From Staphylococcus marylandisciuri (GTDB taxonomy: Bacteria > Bacillota > Bacilli > Staphylococcales > Staphylococcaceae): a DNA stretch of 64,000 bases. Where the stretch lies: contig NZ_JAOPKZ010000004.1 in NCBI RefSeq assembly GCF_025519785.1, positions 1 through 64,000 of the forward strand, read 5' to 3'. The notes under the pieces were generated by a model. That model saw only the letters and a program-made list of their open reading frames with translations. It was not told where the DNA came from and did no database searches. Below are positions 55,399 to 62,917 of this stretch, in pieces; within the stretch, counting starts at the first letter, position 1; every line of letters begins with the position of its first letter. The translations under genes and the position numbers were made by a program.

Positions 55399-56217
55399 AT
55401 GACAGTGTATGAATTTGCGAAAGGTCTAATATTAGAAGCAGGTGGACAAGTAAGGTCTAGAATGGATGAGTCTATCCAGGTTGAAACTAAATCTAACCCA
55501 AATGATCTTGTGACAAATATTGATAGAGAAGTGGAAAACTATATTTATAATAGCATTCTCGATACTTACCCTGATCATCAAGTTATCGGAGAGGAAGGGC
55601 ACGGTCATGAGCTAACGCAATTGGAAGGTTTCAGTTGGGTGATCGACCCAATAGATGGCACGCTGAACTTTGTACATCAAGCTGATAATTTCGCAATTTC
55701 TATAGGTATTTATAAAGATAACGAATCATATGCTGGCTTCGTGTACGATGTAATAAGTGATACGTTATATCACGCTAAAAAGGGTGAAGGCGCTTATATT
55801 AATCGACAGCGTATTAAAACGGTAGAGCAGACAACTTTAAAAACAAGTATCATTGGTATTAATCCTAATTGGCTCACGCGATCTAAATCAGAAGCCATAT
55901 TTAAACAAATAGTAGCTGATGCGCGAAGTGCACGGGCGTATGGATCAGCTGCTTTAGAAATAGTAAACGTAGCAACAGGGAAACTAGCAGCTTATATGAC
56001 TCCGAGGTTAAGTCCGTGGGATTATGCTGGAGCCGCTATCATTTTAGAAGAGGTTAATGGTGTAGTAACCGACTTATTAGGAAATCCTTTGTCTCTCATC
56101 AAGCCTAGCTCAGTCATCGCTGCTAATCCACAAATACATGAGGAAATACTAACACATTATTTATCTCATCATAATGAAGACATTTCAGCATTTCATCAAT
56201 ATTTAAATAGCAAATAA
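55399..56217 (+). CDS. suhB: Inositol monophosphatase family protein
   Basis: Mg-dependent phosphatase (272 aa) of the IMPase/SuhB superfamily. Metal motif 1 is VIGEEGHGHE plus WVIDPIDGTLNFVHQ (D-P-I-D-G-T), and motif 2 is SPWDYAGAAIILEE near residue 203. Substrate could be inositol phosphate, PAP or FBP-like compounds and cannot be chosen from sequence. AGGAGATG precedes the ATG. In other staphylococci this gene lies just before typA, but here it is followed by repeats and accessory DNA. Confidence 0.88.
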   Translation: MTVYEFAKGLILEAGGQVRSRMDESIQVETKSNPNDLVTNIDREVENYIYNSILDTYPDHQVIGEEGHGHELTQLEGFSWVIDPIDGTLNFVHQADNFAISIGIYKDNESYAGFVYDVISDTLYHAKKGEGAYINRQRIKTVEQTTLKTSIIGINPNWLTRSKSEAIFKQIVADARSARAYGSAALEIVNVATGKLAAYMTPRLSPWDYAGAAIILEEVNGVVTDLLGNPLSLIKPSSVIAANPQIHEEILTHYLSHHNEDISAFHQYLNSK

Positions 56218-56232
56218 TTGAAAGGTTATAGA

Positions 56233-56528
56233 GGTGGGGCCCCAACAAGGAGAAACTGATTCATCAGTTTCGACGGGCACTGCGAGTTGGGGTGGGGCCC
56301 CAACACAAAGAAACTGATTCATCAGTTTCGACGGGCACTGCGAGTTGGGGTGGGGCCCCAACACAAGGAGGCTGAGACATAATGTAATGTCTCAGCTTCT
56401 TTCAGCATCTTGGCAGTAGATGACTGATTTGAAAATGCGCTTGTATCAAGCTTTTTAAATTCTAGTCATCCTTGCCGGGGCGGGACTACAAAATCTTTTT
56501 ATTCAAATTAGATTTCTGTCCCGCTCCC
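56233..56528. repeat. Intergenic repeat cluster 12, STAR-like units and hairpin
   Basis: Two near-identical STAR-like units (GGTGGGGCCCCAACA plus GAAACTGATTCATCAGTTTC), a third GGGGCCCC, then one composite repeat copy (nested hairpin about 56409-56476) and the palindrome. Boundary between conserved genes and the accessory block. Confidence 0.88.
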
Positions 56529-57090
56529 ACCAAGCTTTGCAGGTAAGGCACCCTGGGAAACCGAGCCACTGACATGGTGCCGCGTCTGCTTGTTGAGGAC
56601 TTCTCCCAAAGATTCTTAGGCTTTGTTTATTGATAAGAATTAAATATAAGTGAATATTGGTTCAAAACCTAGCTCTCAAAAATGCCACTATTAGAATGAG
56701 TAGTTAATCATTATTAATAGATATAAATTGAGGAATTACTTAAAAAGATGGCGTCTAAGAGCCAAGTTCATCAAATAAATAAGCTAAACAATTACCCCCT
56801 TAATTTCAGAATAAAAATTTAAAAAGGTTAATGTTTAGCTAAAATTCACAGTCTAAATCCAATGAATGACCTATTAACGTATAGTCTCATTAGGTAATCG
56901 CTTTAAACCATTATCTACCACACGTTGAAAATTTAAAACGTATGATAAAACACATAACAGTAAAGGATATATTGCTTTCGAGATTTATAAAATTAATTAA
57001 GTGTAATATAGTCAAATTAGAAGCTTCTAAATATTAGGTTTATTTATCATGTAAAGTCTAAAGTTTTAAAAATAGATGTTGATTGTTAAC
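56529..57090. other. Gene-free AT-rich junction
   Basis: Starts with a GC-richer piece containing CCCTGGGAAACCGAGCCA, which recalls 50129 and may be another small repeat, then turns strongly AT-rich. I see no reading frame with a ribosome site, no RNA gene and no tRNA or attachment-site duplication. Confidence 0.5.
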
Positions 57091-57144
57091 CACTATAAAA
57101 ATATATTTGAATATTCTATAGTTTAAGATATAATTTTTATAGTG
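57091..57144 (+). promoter_or_regulatory. Promoter enclosed by a 12-bp inverted repeat
   Basis: TTGAAT (57107-57112), 16-base spacer, TATAAT (57129-57134). The perfect inverted repeat CACTATAAAAAT (57091-57102) and ATTTTTATAGTG (57133-57144) brackets it, with the second arm touching the -10. This looks like an operator for a dedicated regulator, which is not encoded nearby. Confidence 0.6.
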
Positions 57145-57166
57145 TATATTATCTAGGGGTGATTAA

Positions 57167-58183
57167 GTGTTTATTTCTCAAAATAATGTCAAGAATTTAG
57201 ACAAGAAGTATGAATGGTTAAAAAATGAAATTGAAAAGACTCAAAAAGTTATTGAATCTAAAGGGTTTCCATGTGTTTTTGGAGTGCAAGGACACAATAA
57301 ACAAGTACATTTTTACTCAGCTTTAAAATATCCTTATAGTTCTAAAGAATTAGCACAGGATATCACTGATTATTTAACTAATTTAGAAACAATGCCCAAG
57401 AAAGATAGAGGTGTTTCAGGTTTATTAGTTTATTTTGAACCTATAGGTGATATGAACATTCATGCTAAACAGTTTATGGTTTGGGAAGTTCTGTCAACAA
57501 TGAAAAATGAATATGGTAATGAAGAAGATACTATTGATAATGATCCATTAACCGATGGGTATTCTTTTTTATTTAAAAATGAGCTATGGTTTATTAATTT
57601 TAGTTCGAATAGTTATCAAAATAGAAAATCTCGAAACCTTGGAGCTTTTATAACACTAGCTATGCAAACTTTAAGTAAATCTGATGAATATTTTAACTCT
57701 AATATGAAAGTTAAAGCTAAGGCACAAAAAACTGTAAGAGACCTTGCTGAAAAGTATGACGGATGCCCAGTACATCCAGGATTAGGCCCAGTTATTGGTT
57801 CAGGAAAATTTTCGCCGGCGAAATTATCGTACTTTATCGGTGATACAAATGAAGAAAAATCATATGAGCCATGGAAGTTCAAAAGATTTATACCTAAAAA
57901 AATTATTATAGATGATACGATATTACAAAAATATTCAACATCAATTCAAAATTTTCAAAGTCTGTTTAGAAGAGAAAATATTGAAAATTTATCTGATTGT
58001 GATAATACTGAATATATAAATAACATGAACTTATTACTGACAAATGATGTTACAACTATAGAAAAATATAGAGAAAGTATTAATATAGCAACCTTCGACA
58101 AAAATCTAGCTGCATACTATCATGTTTTTGATATAGACTATTTTAATGATCTATTAGCTTTAAGATATAAAATTAATAGTTAA
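57167..58183 (+). CDS. YqcI/YcgG-family protein, possible heme N-hydroxylase
   Basis: A 338-aa soluble protein. The GFPCVFG motif (FPC at residues 34-36) with the flanking HFYSALKYPY and an NSYQNRKSRNLG region match the YqcI/YcgG family. Members of that family include heme-dependent N-hydroxylases of arginine derivatives (DcsA in D-cycloserine, GntA in guanitoxin synthesis). CPVHPGLGP near residue 199 stands where the family has its second Cys-Pro motif. Start is GTG at 57167 after TAGGGGTG. First gene of a three-gene operon with a HAD hydrolase and an MFS transporter. Enzymatic activity is inferred from family membership only. Confidence 0.72.
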   Translation: MFISQNNVKNLDKKYEWLKNEIEKTQKVIESKGFPCVFGVQGHNKQVHFYSALKYPYSSKELAQDITDYLTNLETMPKKDRGVSGLLVYFEPIGDMNIHAKQFMVWEVLSTMKNEYGNEEDTIDNDPLTDGYSFLFKNELWFINFSSNSYQNRKSRNLGAFITLAMQTLSKSDEYFNSNMKVKAKAQKTVRDLAEKYDGCPVHPGLGPVIGSGKFSPAKLSYFIGDTNEEKSYEPWKFKRFIPKKIIIDDTILQKYSTSIQNFQSLFRRENIENLSDCDNTEYINNMNLLLTNDVTTIEKYRESINIATFDKNLAAYYHVFDIDYFNDLLALRYKINS

Positions 58184-58210
58184 AAATTATTTTAGAAACG
58201 AGGATGAACA

Positions 58211-58855
58211 TTGTATAAAAATTTATTTTTTGATTTTGAAGGAACAATAGCTGATTCAAAGAAATGTAGTTTTATTACAACTAAAAAATCTTTTTTAGAT
58301 TATGGATTAGAAGAACCTAGTGATAACCAAGTTGCATATTATATGGGTATTCCTATAGAGAAATTATTTGGTTTGATGAGTTCAGTAAAATTAAAACTCG
58401 AAGAAAGTAATGAACTTATAACCTTATTTAGAGAAAACTACAAAAAAGTTGAAACTTCGTATTTAGAAATTTATGACAATACGTTAGAACAACTTGAGAA
58501 GCTTTGGAAAAAAGCGAAACTATTCGTAGTTTTAAGTAAAAAAACTGATCTATTAAAAAGAAGTTTAAAAATATTAGGAATTAAACAATTATTTTTTGAA
58601 GTCGTAGGGTCAGATAAAGTTAAAGAATATAAACCGTCTCCAGATGGGATTTTATACATTTTAAATAAGTACAATTTTTACAAAAAAGAAACTATATATA
58701 TAAGAGATGCTGTATTTGATATACAATTGGCCAAAAGTGCTGATGTACCTTCATGCGCAGTAGCATGGGGGAGTCATAGCAGAGAGAAATTAAAATTGGA
58801 AAACCCTGTTTCTAAATTGAGAATTTTTATCAATAGAGATTTGAGAGGTAGCTGA
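58211..58855 (+). CDS. HAD-superfamily hydrolase, Gph/YjjG-like, with altered motif I
   Basis: A 214-aa HAD protein with a helical cap (about residues 18-85). Motif I reads FFDFEGTIADS, so the nucleophile Asp8 is present but Glu10 replaces the second Asp that normally acts as acid/base. Motif II is FVVLSKK, motif III Lys is in EYKPSP, and motif IV is IYIRDAVFDIQLA. It starts with TTG at 58211 after GAGGATG, 27 bases after the YcgG-family gene, and its stop overlaps the MFS start (TGATG). It may be a phosphatase acting on a pathway product, or a catalytically weakened one. Confidence 0.8.
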   Translation: MYKNLFFDFEGTIADSKKCSFITTKKSFLDYGLEEPSDNQVAYYMGIPIEKLFGLMSSVKLKLEESNELITLFRENYKKVETSYLEIYDNTLEQLEKLWKKAKLFVVLSKKTDLLKRSLKILGIKQLFFEVVGSDKVKEYKPSPDGILYILNKYNFYKKETIYIRDAVFDIQLAKSADVPSCAVAWGSHSREKLKLENPVSKLRIFINRDLRGS

Positions 58856-60006
58856 TGTCACTTAACAAAATAGTAACTATAATTGGCTTTTTAACTATGT
58901 TTCTTGTTGGGGTTTCTGATTTAATTATTGTAGGAATGATGAATGAAATGAGTGAGGAATTTCATGTTAGTACTTCACTTATTGGTCAGTTAGTAACCAT
59001 ATATGCTATTTCATTCTCTGTACTTAGCCCAATACTAACTAAGTTAACAAAAAATATAAATGAAAAAAAATTATTAGTATATAGTTTAGCTTTTTTTATT
59101 ATATTGACTATAATAACAACGATTGTTGAAAATTATGTATTACTTTGTATTATAAGAGTAATGTTGGCTGGTACAGCATCATTAATTACTGTTAAATTAA
59201 TGTCAACAGGAGCGAATATCGTACCTATTGAAAAAAAATCTAGTGTTATTGCTAATATTTATGTTGGATTTAGTGCTGCGAACATACTAGGTATCCCAAT
59301 TGGAACGTTAATTGCTTCTTATTATGATTGGAAAATTCCATTTTATGGTATAGCCATTATCACTTTTCTGTGCTTATTAAGTGTAATTTATTTTATACCT
59401 AGTAATATAAAACAAGATAATGATAATACTAGTGAATACACAATTTTAAGTTATAGAGGAATCGTTATGATATTGTGCTTTTTATTATTTATGATGATAT
59501 CTAATAGCATTTTATTTACATATTTAGAGCCTTTAGTTAAAAGTAAAGGACATAATGTTTTTATTGTAAGTTTATGTTTGTTTTTATCAGGTGTTGCCGG
59601 GGTATTAGGTTCTAAATTAGGAAATATTCTGTCAGAAAAAAAGGGATATAGTGTATCAGGGATTATTATTATATTTATATATATATTATCTATTACATTT
59701 ATTCTATTTATGGGCCAGAGTGTATTTGTGCTAATAATGAGCGTGTTTATTTGGAATTTATTTCACTGGGGAACGAATCCCACAGTTCAGTACGGATTAT
59801 TGAAATTTTTACGAGGAGATCCTAGTCAAATACTAAGTTATGATATTTCAATTTTAAATCTAGGTATTGGATTAGGTTCATTAGTTGGAGGTATTCTATT
59901 CTCTATAGATGATAGTTTTAATTTGTCTATAACTATTTCTATTTTATTAGCTCTTTTATCATTGCTACTTTTAAGAAGTATTAGTGATTCAGGTGTTGTT
60001 AAATAA
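58855..60006 (+). CDS. MFS transporter, DHA1-type efflux permease
   Basis: A 383-aa major facilitator with about twelve helices, resembling the AraJ/YdhP/CmlA-type DHA1 drug-efflux group. Features include VGVSDLIIVGMMNEMSEEF in helix 1 and the first loop, and GFSAANILGIPIGTLIASYYDW in helix 5, close to motif C of antiporters. It is translated in step with the HAD gene (one-base overlap, GAGAGGTAGCTG before the ATG). Its operon mates suggest it exports the product of the YcgG-family enzyme, or protects against a related toxin. This is inference. Confidence 0.82.
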   Translation: MSLNKIVTIIGFLTMFLVGVSDLIIVGMMNEMSEEFHVSTSLIGQLVTIYAISFSVLSPILTKLTKNINEKKLLVYSLAFFIILTIITTIVENYVLLCIIRVMLAGTASLITVKLMSTGANIVPIEKKSSVIANIYVGFSAANILGIPIGTLIASYYDWKIPFYGIAIITFLCLLSVIYFIPSNIKQDNDNTSEYTILSYRGIVMILCFLLFMMISNSILFTYLEPLVKSKGHNVFIVSLCLFLSGVAGVLGSKLGNILSEKKGYSVSGIIIIFIYILSITFILFMGQSVFVLIMSVFIWNLFHWGTNPTVQYGLLKFLRGDPSQILSYDISILNLGIGLGSLVGGILFSIDDSFNLSITISILLALLSLLLLRSISDSGVVK

Positions 60007-60210
60007 ATTTAAACTATGAGATGAATGATAATAATACGGCTTAAACACTATTAATTCGACGCTTAAACTTTTTATAATTATTGTATGTAAACCATGTCGC
60101 TAGGCGTGTAGTTCAAGAAAGGATTTTACGTTGTATTAAAATTGGCATCCCTCATGTTAGTTTAATATTTGGTCAGTCAATCAATGTTAACTATACGAGG
60201 AGATGCCAAT

Positions 60211-60340
60211 ATGTCTAACGACACAAATAGTTTAGCACATACAAAGTGAAACAGTCAGTATCTCATAGTTTTAACACCTAAGTATAGAAGACAAATTATA
60301 TATAGATATTATAGGCTGTATACTTTTGATATGCCTCCGT
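60211..60340 (+). pseudogene. IS200/IS605 transposase TnpA, N-terminal remnant
   Basis: From ATG at 60211 the frame reads MSNDTNSLAHTK, a stop in place of the usual Trp, then NSQYLIVLTPKYRRQIIY. This is the N-terminus of IS200-type TnpA (compare MSNDTNSLSHTKWNCKYHIVFAPK...). Beyond about 60300 similarity is lost. The frame is broken by a TGA and then decays, so it is not functional. The sequence between 60340 and 60690 holds no gene I can support. Confidence 0.75.
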
Positions 60341-60689
60341 TACACCGGATACATAAAGTAAAAAGTTAAATAGAGGCGTTTTCGTGTTTGGATAAATATT
60401 TATCAGGTGTTCCTCTAAAACTAAGTACGGGTTAATTATTAGGTGACAAAGTTGTAAAATATTGTTAGGAAAATATAAAATTCGTTGTGAAAATTGCCTC
60501 AAAAATAAAAGTAATAAACGTTACCCTTCATTTTTTTAAATAAGTTGTAGAAGAGTATTTTATTACAAGCGCTTAACTAATAGAATTAATCATTAAATAT
60601 TACATATCTTATACTACCGTTGTAATACAATGCTAATATAAGATATACTTCTGGAAGGACTAAAGAACTACATTCCTAAGCCCGAGGTG

Positions 60690-60860
60690 TATTAAAGGAA
60701 GAAACGCCTATATCTATTCAAACTAAAATAGAAGTGATTCGGTATTATTTATCTAATACAAGTTTAATGTATAGAGACGAGGCTCAACATTTTGACTTAC
60801 TATATTCATAATTATATCGGCGGATCTATGTGCTTAAACTAAAGGATATGAAACGCTTGA
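60690..60860 (+). pseudogene. IS3-family OrfA remnant
   Basis: A short frame reading ETPISIQTKIEVIRYYLSNT followed by YRDEAQHFDLL and an in-frame stop, then YRRIYVLKLKD. It resembles the helix-turn-helix start of IS3-type (IS150-like) OrfA, which begins with a similar IQTKxEVIxYYL pattern. Only the N-terminal part survives. Family assignment is tentative. Confidence 0.55.
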
Positions 60861-61020
60861 TAATAAATATTGATATAAATTTTATACAGAATATATAGAT
60901 AAAATAGTGACAGAAAAATGAGACAAAAGCTTTTAAAAAATAGCTGATGTTTCATTTTTTTTAGAAATTTAAGGATAAGACTAAGTCTAGTCTGAGTTCA
61001 GTAATAGTCATGACACGTTT

Positions 61021-62004
61021 TTAGTGAATATAATTATATGAACTCACTTCAGATGATGAAATTGTACGTGTTGATGTTATATATGGTGCAATCCAATTCA
61101 TTTCAGAAATAAATATGCTGCCATCTAAATTAACTCGCTCTACATAAGCTACGTGACCATATGGTCCATTAACTGTTTGTAAGATTGAGCCCGCTGTTGG
61201 TTTGTGATCCACTTTAAATCCTGAAGCCAAAGCTTGTCCCGCCCAATTACGTGCATCTCCCCAAAATGTACTAATCGTTTTACCATCTTTGGCACGCTTA
61301 TCGAACACATACCAAGTACATTGACCGGAAGTATATAAATTATTCTTACTGGTAAATAAAGGAGTATCGATGATTTTGCCATTACCTATTGCAAGTGGTC
61401 TTCCATCTATGGTCTGTGCTTTTTCATTGAACTCATCTAATTGTAATTCGTCATATAAAATATCCATATCTATATATGTAATCATACCGTGATCATCTTT
61501 TTTGTAAGCCTTATTTAAATCTTTATAATCCTCATTTTCGATTTCTGATGGAAAGAGATTAGTAACTGGAGGTGATGGTTCTAGAATGGGTGTATCATTC
61601 GTCGTTACTGGGTAACCTAAATTGTTATGTATATTATGCGGCCCAGGCGCCATAGGTAAAGAATCATTCGTTTTAGTAAATGTTTGACTAGAATTATCCC
61701 CGCTTGTTTCATGTGAGGATGGTTGATTATTTTTGATTGAATTGGCGTTACGTTTTTTTATAAAAGAGTGATTTTCTAATCGGTTACTTCTAGTCGTATT
61801 GTCCTTACTTTGTACATTTGATCCTCCATATGTATACATAAATGTGCCATCTGATCGATTCGTTTTAAATTGAGCATATGGATGTGCTTTTTGTGCTTCC
61901 TCAATAGTAGTATAGGTTTGTGCGTAAGTATTGGTAGAAGAAATGACGTTTAAACTGCTAATCATAACGAGCAATACAGATCCTCTTAATATAGTTTTTC
62001 TCAT
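61021..62004 (-). CDS. Secreted CHAP-domain hydrolase, EssH-like
   Basis: A 327-aa secreted protein with a signal peptide (MRKTILRGSVLLVMISSLNV..., cleavage likely after TYAQ near residue 29). A low-complexity Asn/Ser/Thr/Pro-rich region (about 50-150) is followed by a C-terminal CHAP amidase/endopeptidase domain (about 220-327). The catalytic Cys is in TSGQCTWYVFD, His in GPYGHVAYVE and the Asn-side in ISEMNW. It is divergent from esxA, like essH in S. aureus, whose peptidoglycan cleavage helps type VII secretion. A role in wall opening for the ESX system is inferred from context. Confidence 0.8.
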   Translation of the reverse strand: MRKTILRGSVLLVMISSLNVISSTNTYAQTYTTIEEAQKAHPYAQFKTNRSDGTFMYTYGGSNVQSKDNTTRSNRLENHSFIKKRNANSIKNNQPSSHETSGDNSSQTFTKTNDSLPMAPGPHNIHNNLGYPVTTNDTPILEPSPPVTNLFPSEIENEDYKDLNKAYKKDDHGMITYIDMDILYDELQLDEFNEKAQTIDGRPLAIGNGKIIDTPLFTSKNNLYTSGQCTWYVFDKRAKDGKTISTFWGDARNWAGQALASGFKVDHKPTAGSILQTVNGPYGHVAYVERVNLDGSIFISEMNWIAPYITSTRTISSSEVSSYNYIH

Positions 62005-62108
62005 AGCAAAAGTTGTAAGCCCTTTCTTTAAGTATTATTTACGATTATACACAACCCTATTCAATAAATAAATAAGTAAATTGTATAATCAGAGAATTTT
62101 TATAGCTA

Positions 62109-62275
62109 ATTGTAAATTCTGCGTTATACTTAAGGTTGGAAGAAATAACAAGATTATAGAAGCATATATTCAAAATCAATTACAAGAGGACATCGTTGCA
62201 GAATAACTAACAATGATAGAATATATAGCTCTATTAACAGGAGAAGAGAATAATAGATTGAGAAAAATTTAGACT
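62109..62275 (+). pseudogene. IS200/IS605 transposase TnpA, C-terminal remnant
   Basis: In one frame the sequence reads NCKFCVILKVGRNNKIIEAY then IQNQLQEDIVAE, stop, LTMIEYIALLTGEENN. This is the C-terminus of IS200-type TnpA (pattern GxxVxTVGxNKxxIxEYIQNQLQED). It lies 1.8 kb from the N-terminal remnant, with the CHAP gene and IS3 remnant between. The catalytic Tyr helix is recognisable but an in-frame stop follows. Confidence 0.75.
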
Positions 62276-62383
62276 CCTTTTAAGGGTCGCTGAGGAAGTA
62301 GTAAAGTTGCTGAATTTTTCCAGTGGCTGTTCAATGAGTGATCAGTAACTTAGACTTTTGGCCAGAGAGCAAACCATTCACTT

Positions 62384-62420
62384 TATGAATGGGTTTTCAT
62401 TTTTTTGAAAATTTTGAATA
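62384..62420 (+). terminator. Hairpin with T run after the IS200 remnant
   Basis: AAACCATTCA and TGAATGGGTTT pair around CTTTA and are followed by TCATTTTTTT. It looks like the right-end hairpin of IS200-type elements or a terminator upstream of esxA. Confidence 0.6.
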
Positions 62421-62546
62421 AAAGTGTATACAACATGAGCCCGTTAGGTTATTATTATGTTTAAAGTACATATCTTTAAAAACTTTTGTTTTTTTAAATG
62501 TGACTTTTAAAAAGTTTGGTTAATACCATTTCAGGAGGTTTTTATT

Positions 62547-62840
62547 ATGGCAATGATTAAAATGAGTCCAGAAGAAATAAGAGCTAAGTCTCAATCATAC
62601 GGTAATGGTGCTGAACAAATTCATCAAATACTTTCAGATTTAACGCGTGCACAAGGTGAAATTGCTGCTAACTGGGAAGGACAAGCATTTAGTCGTTTCG
62701 AAGAACAATTCCAACAATTAAGTCCAAAGGTAGATAAGTTTGCTCAATTATTAGAAGAAATCAAACAACAGTTAAATAGCACTGCTGATGCTGTACAAGA
62801 ACATGACCAACAGTTATCAAATAATTTTGGTTTACAGTAA
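62547..62840 (+). CDS. esxA: WXG100 protein EsxA
   Basis: Type VII secretion substrate and core component (97 aa). It has the WXG motif (ANWEGQAF at residues about 41-48) between two helices and ends [11 protein letters not shown], nearly the same as S. aureus EsxA. No signal peptide, as expected for WXG100 helical hairpins that are secreted as dimers. CAGGAGG precedes the ATG. First gene of the ess locus, followed by a stem-loop and esaA. Confidence 0.97.
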   Translation: MAMIKMSPEEIRAKSQSYGNGAEQIHQILSDLTRAQGEIAANWEGQAFSRFEEQFQQLSPKVDKFAQLLEEIKQQLNSTADAVQEHDQQLSNNFGLQ

Positions 62841-62855
62841 TTATTTTAAAATATT

Positions 62856-62888
62856 GAGCCACATGTCAAAGTGTGGCTTCAATTTAAA
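62856..62888 (+). terminator. Attenuator/terminator after esxA
   Basis: GAGCCACA and TGTGGCTTC pair around TGTCAAAG, followed by AATTTAAATATTTT. It would allow more esxA mRNA than downstream ess mRNA, as in S. aureus. T tract weak. Confidence 0.6.
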
Positions 62889-62917
62889 TATTTTAAAAGA
62901 GTTGAAAGGAACAACTT

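Noticed and set aside
60296..60502. 68-aa minus-strand frame in the IS remnant region
   Set aside because: It overlaps the end of the TnpA remnant, has no ribosome site, and shows no family similarity I can name.
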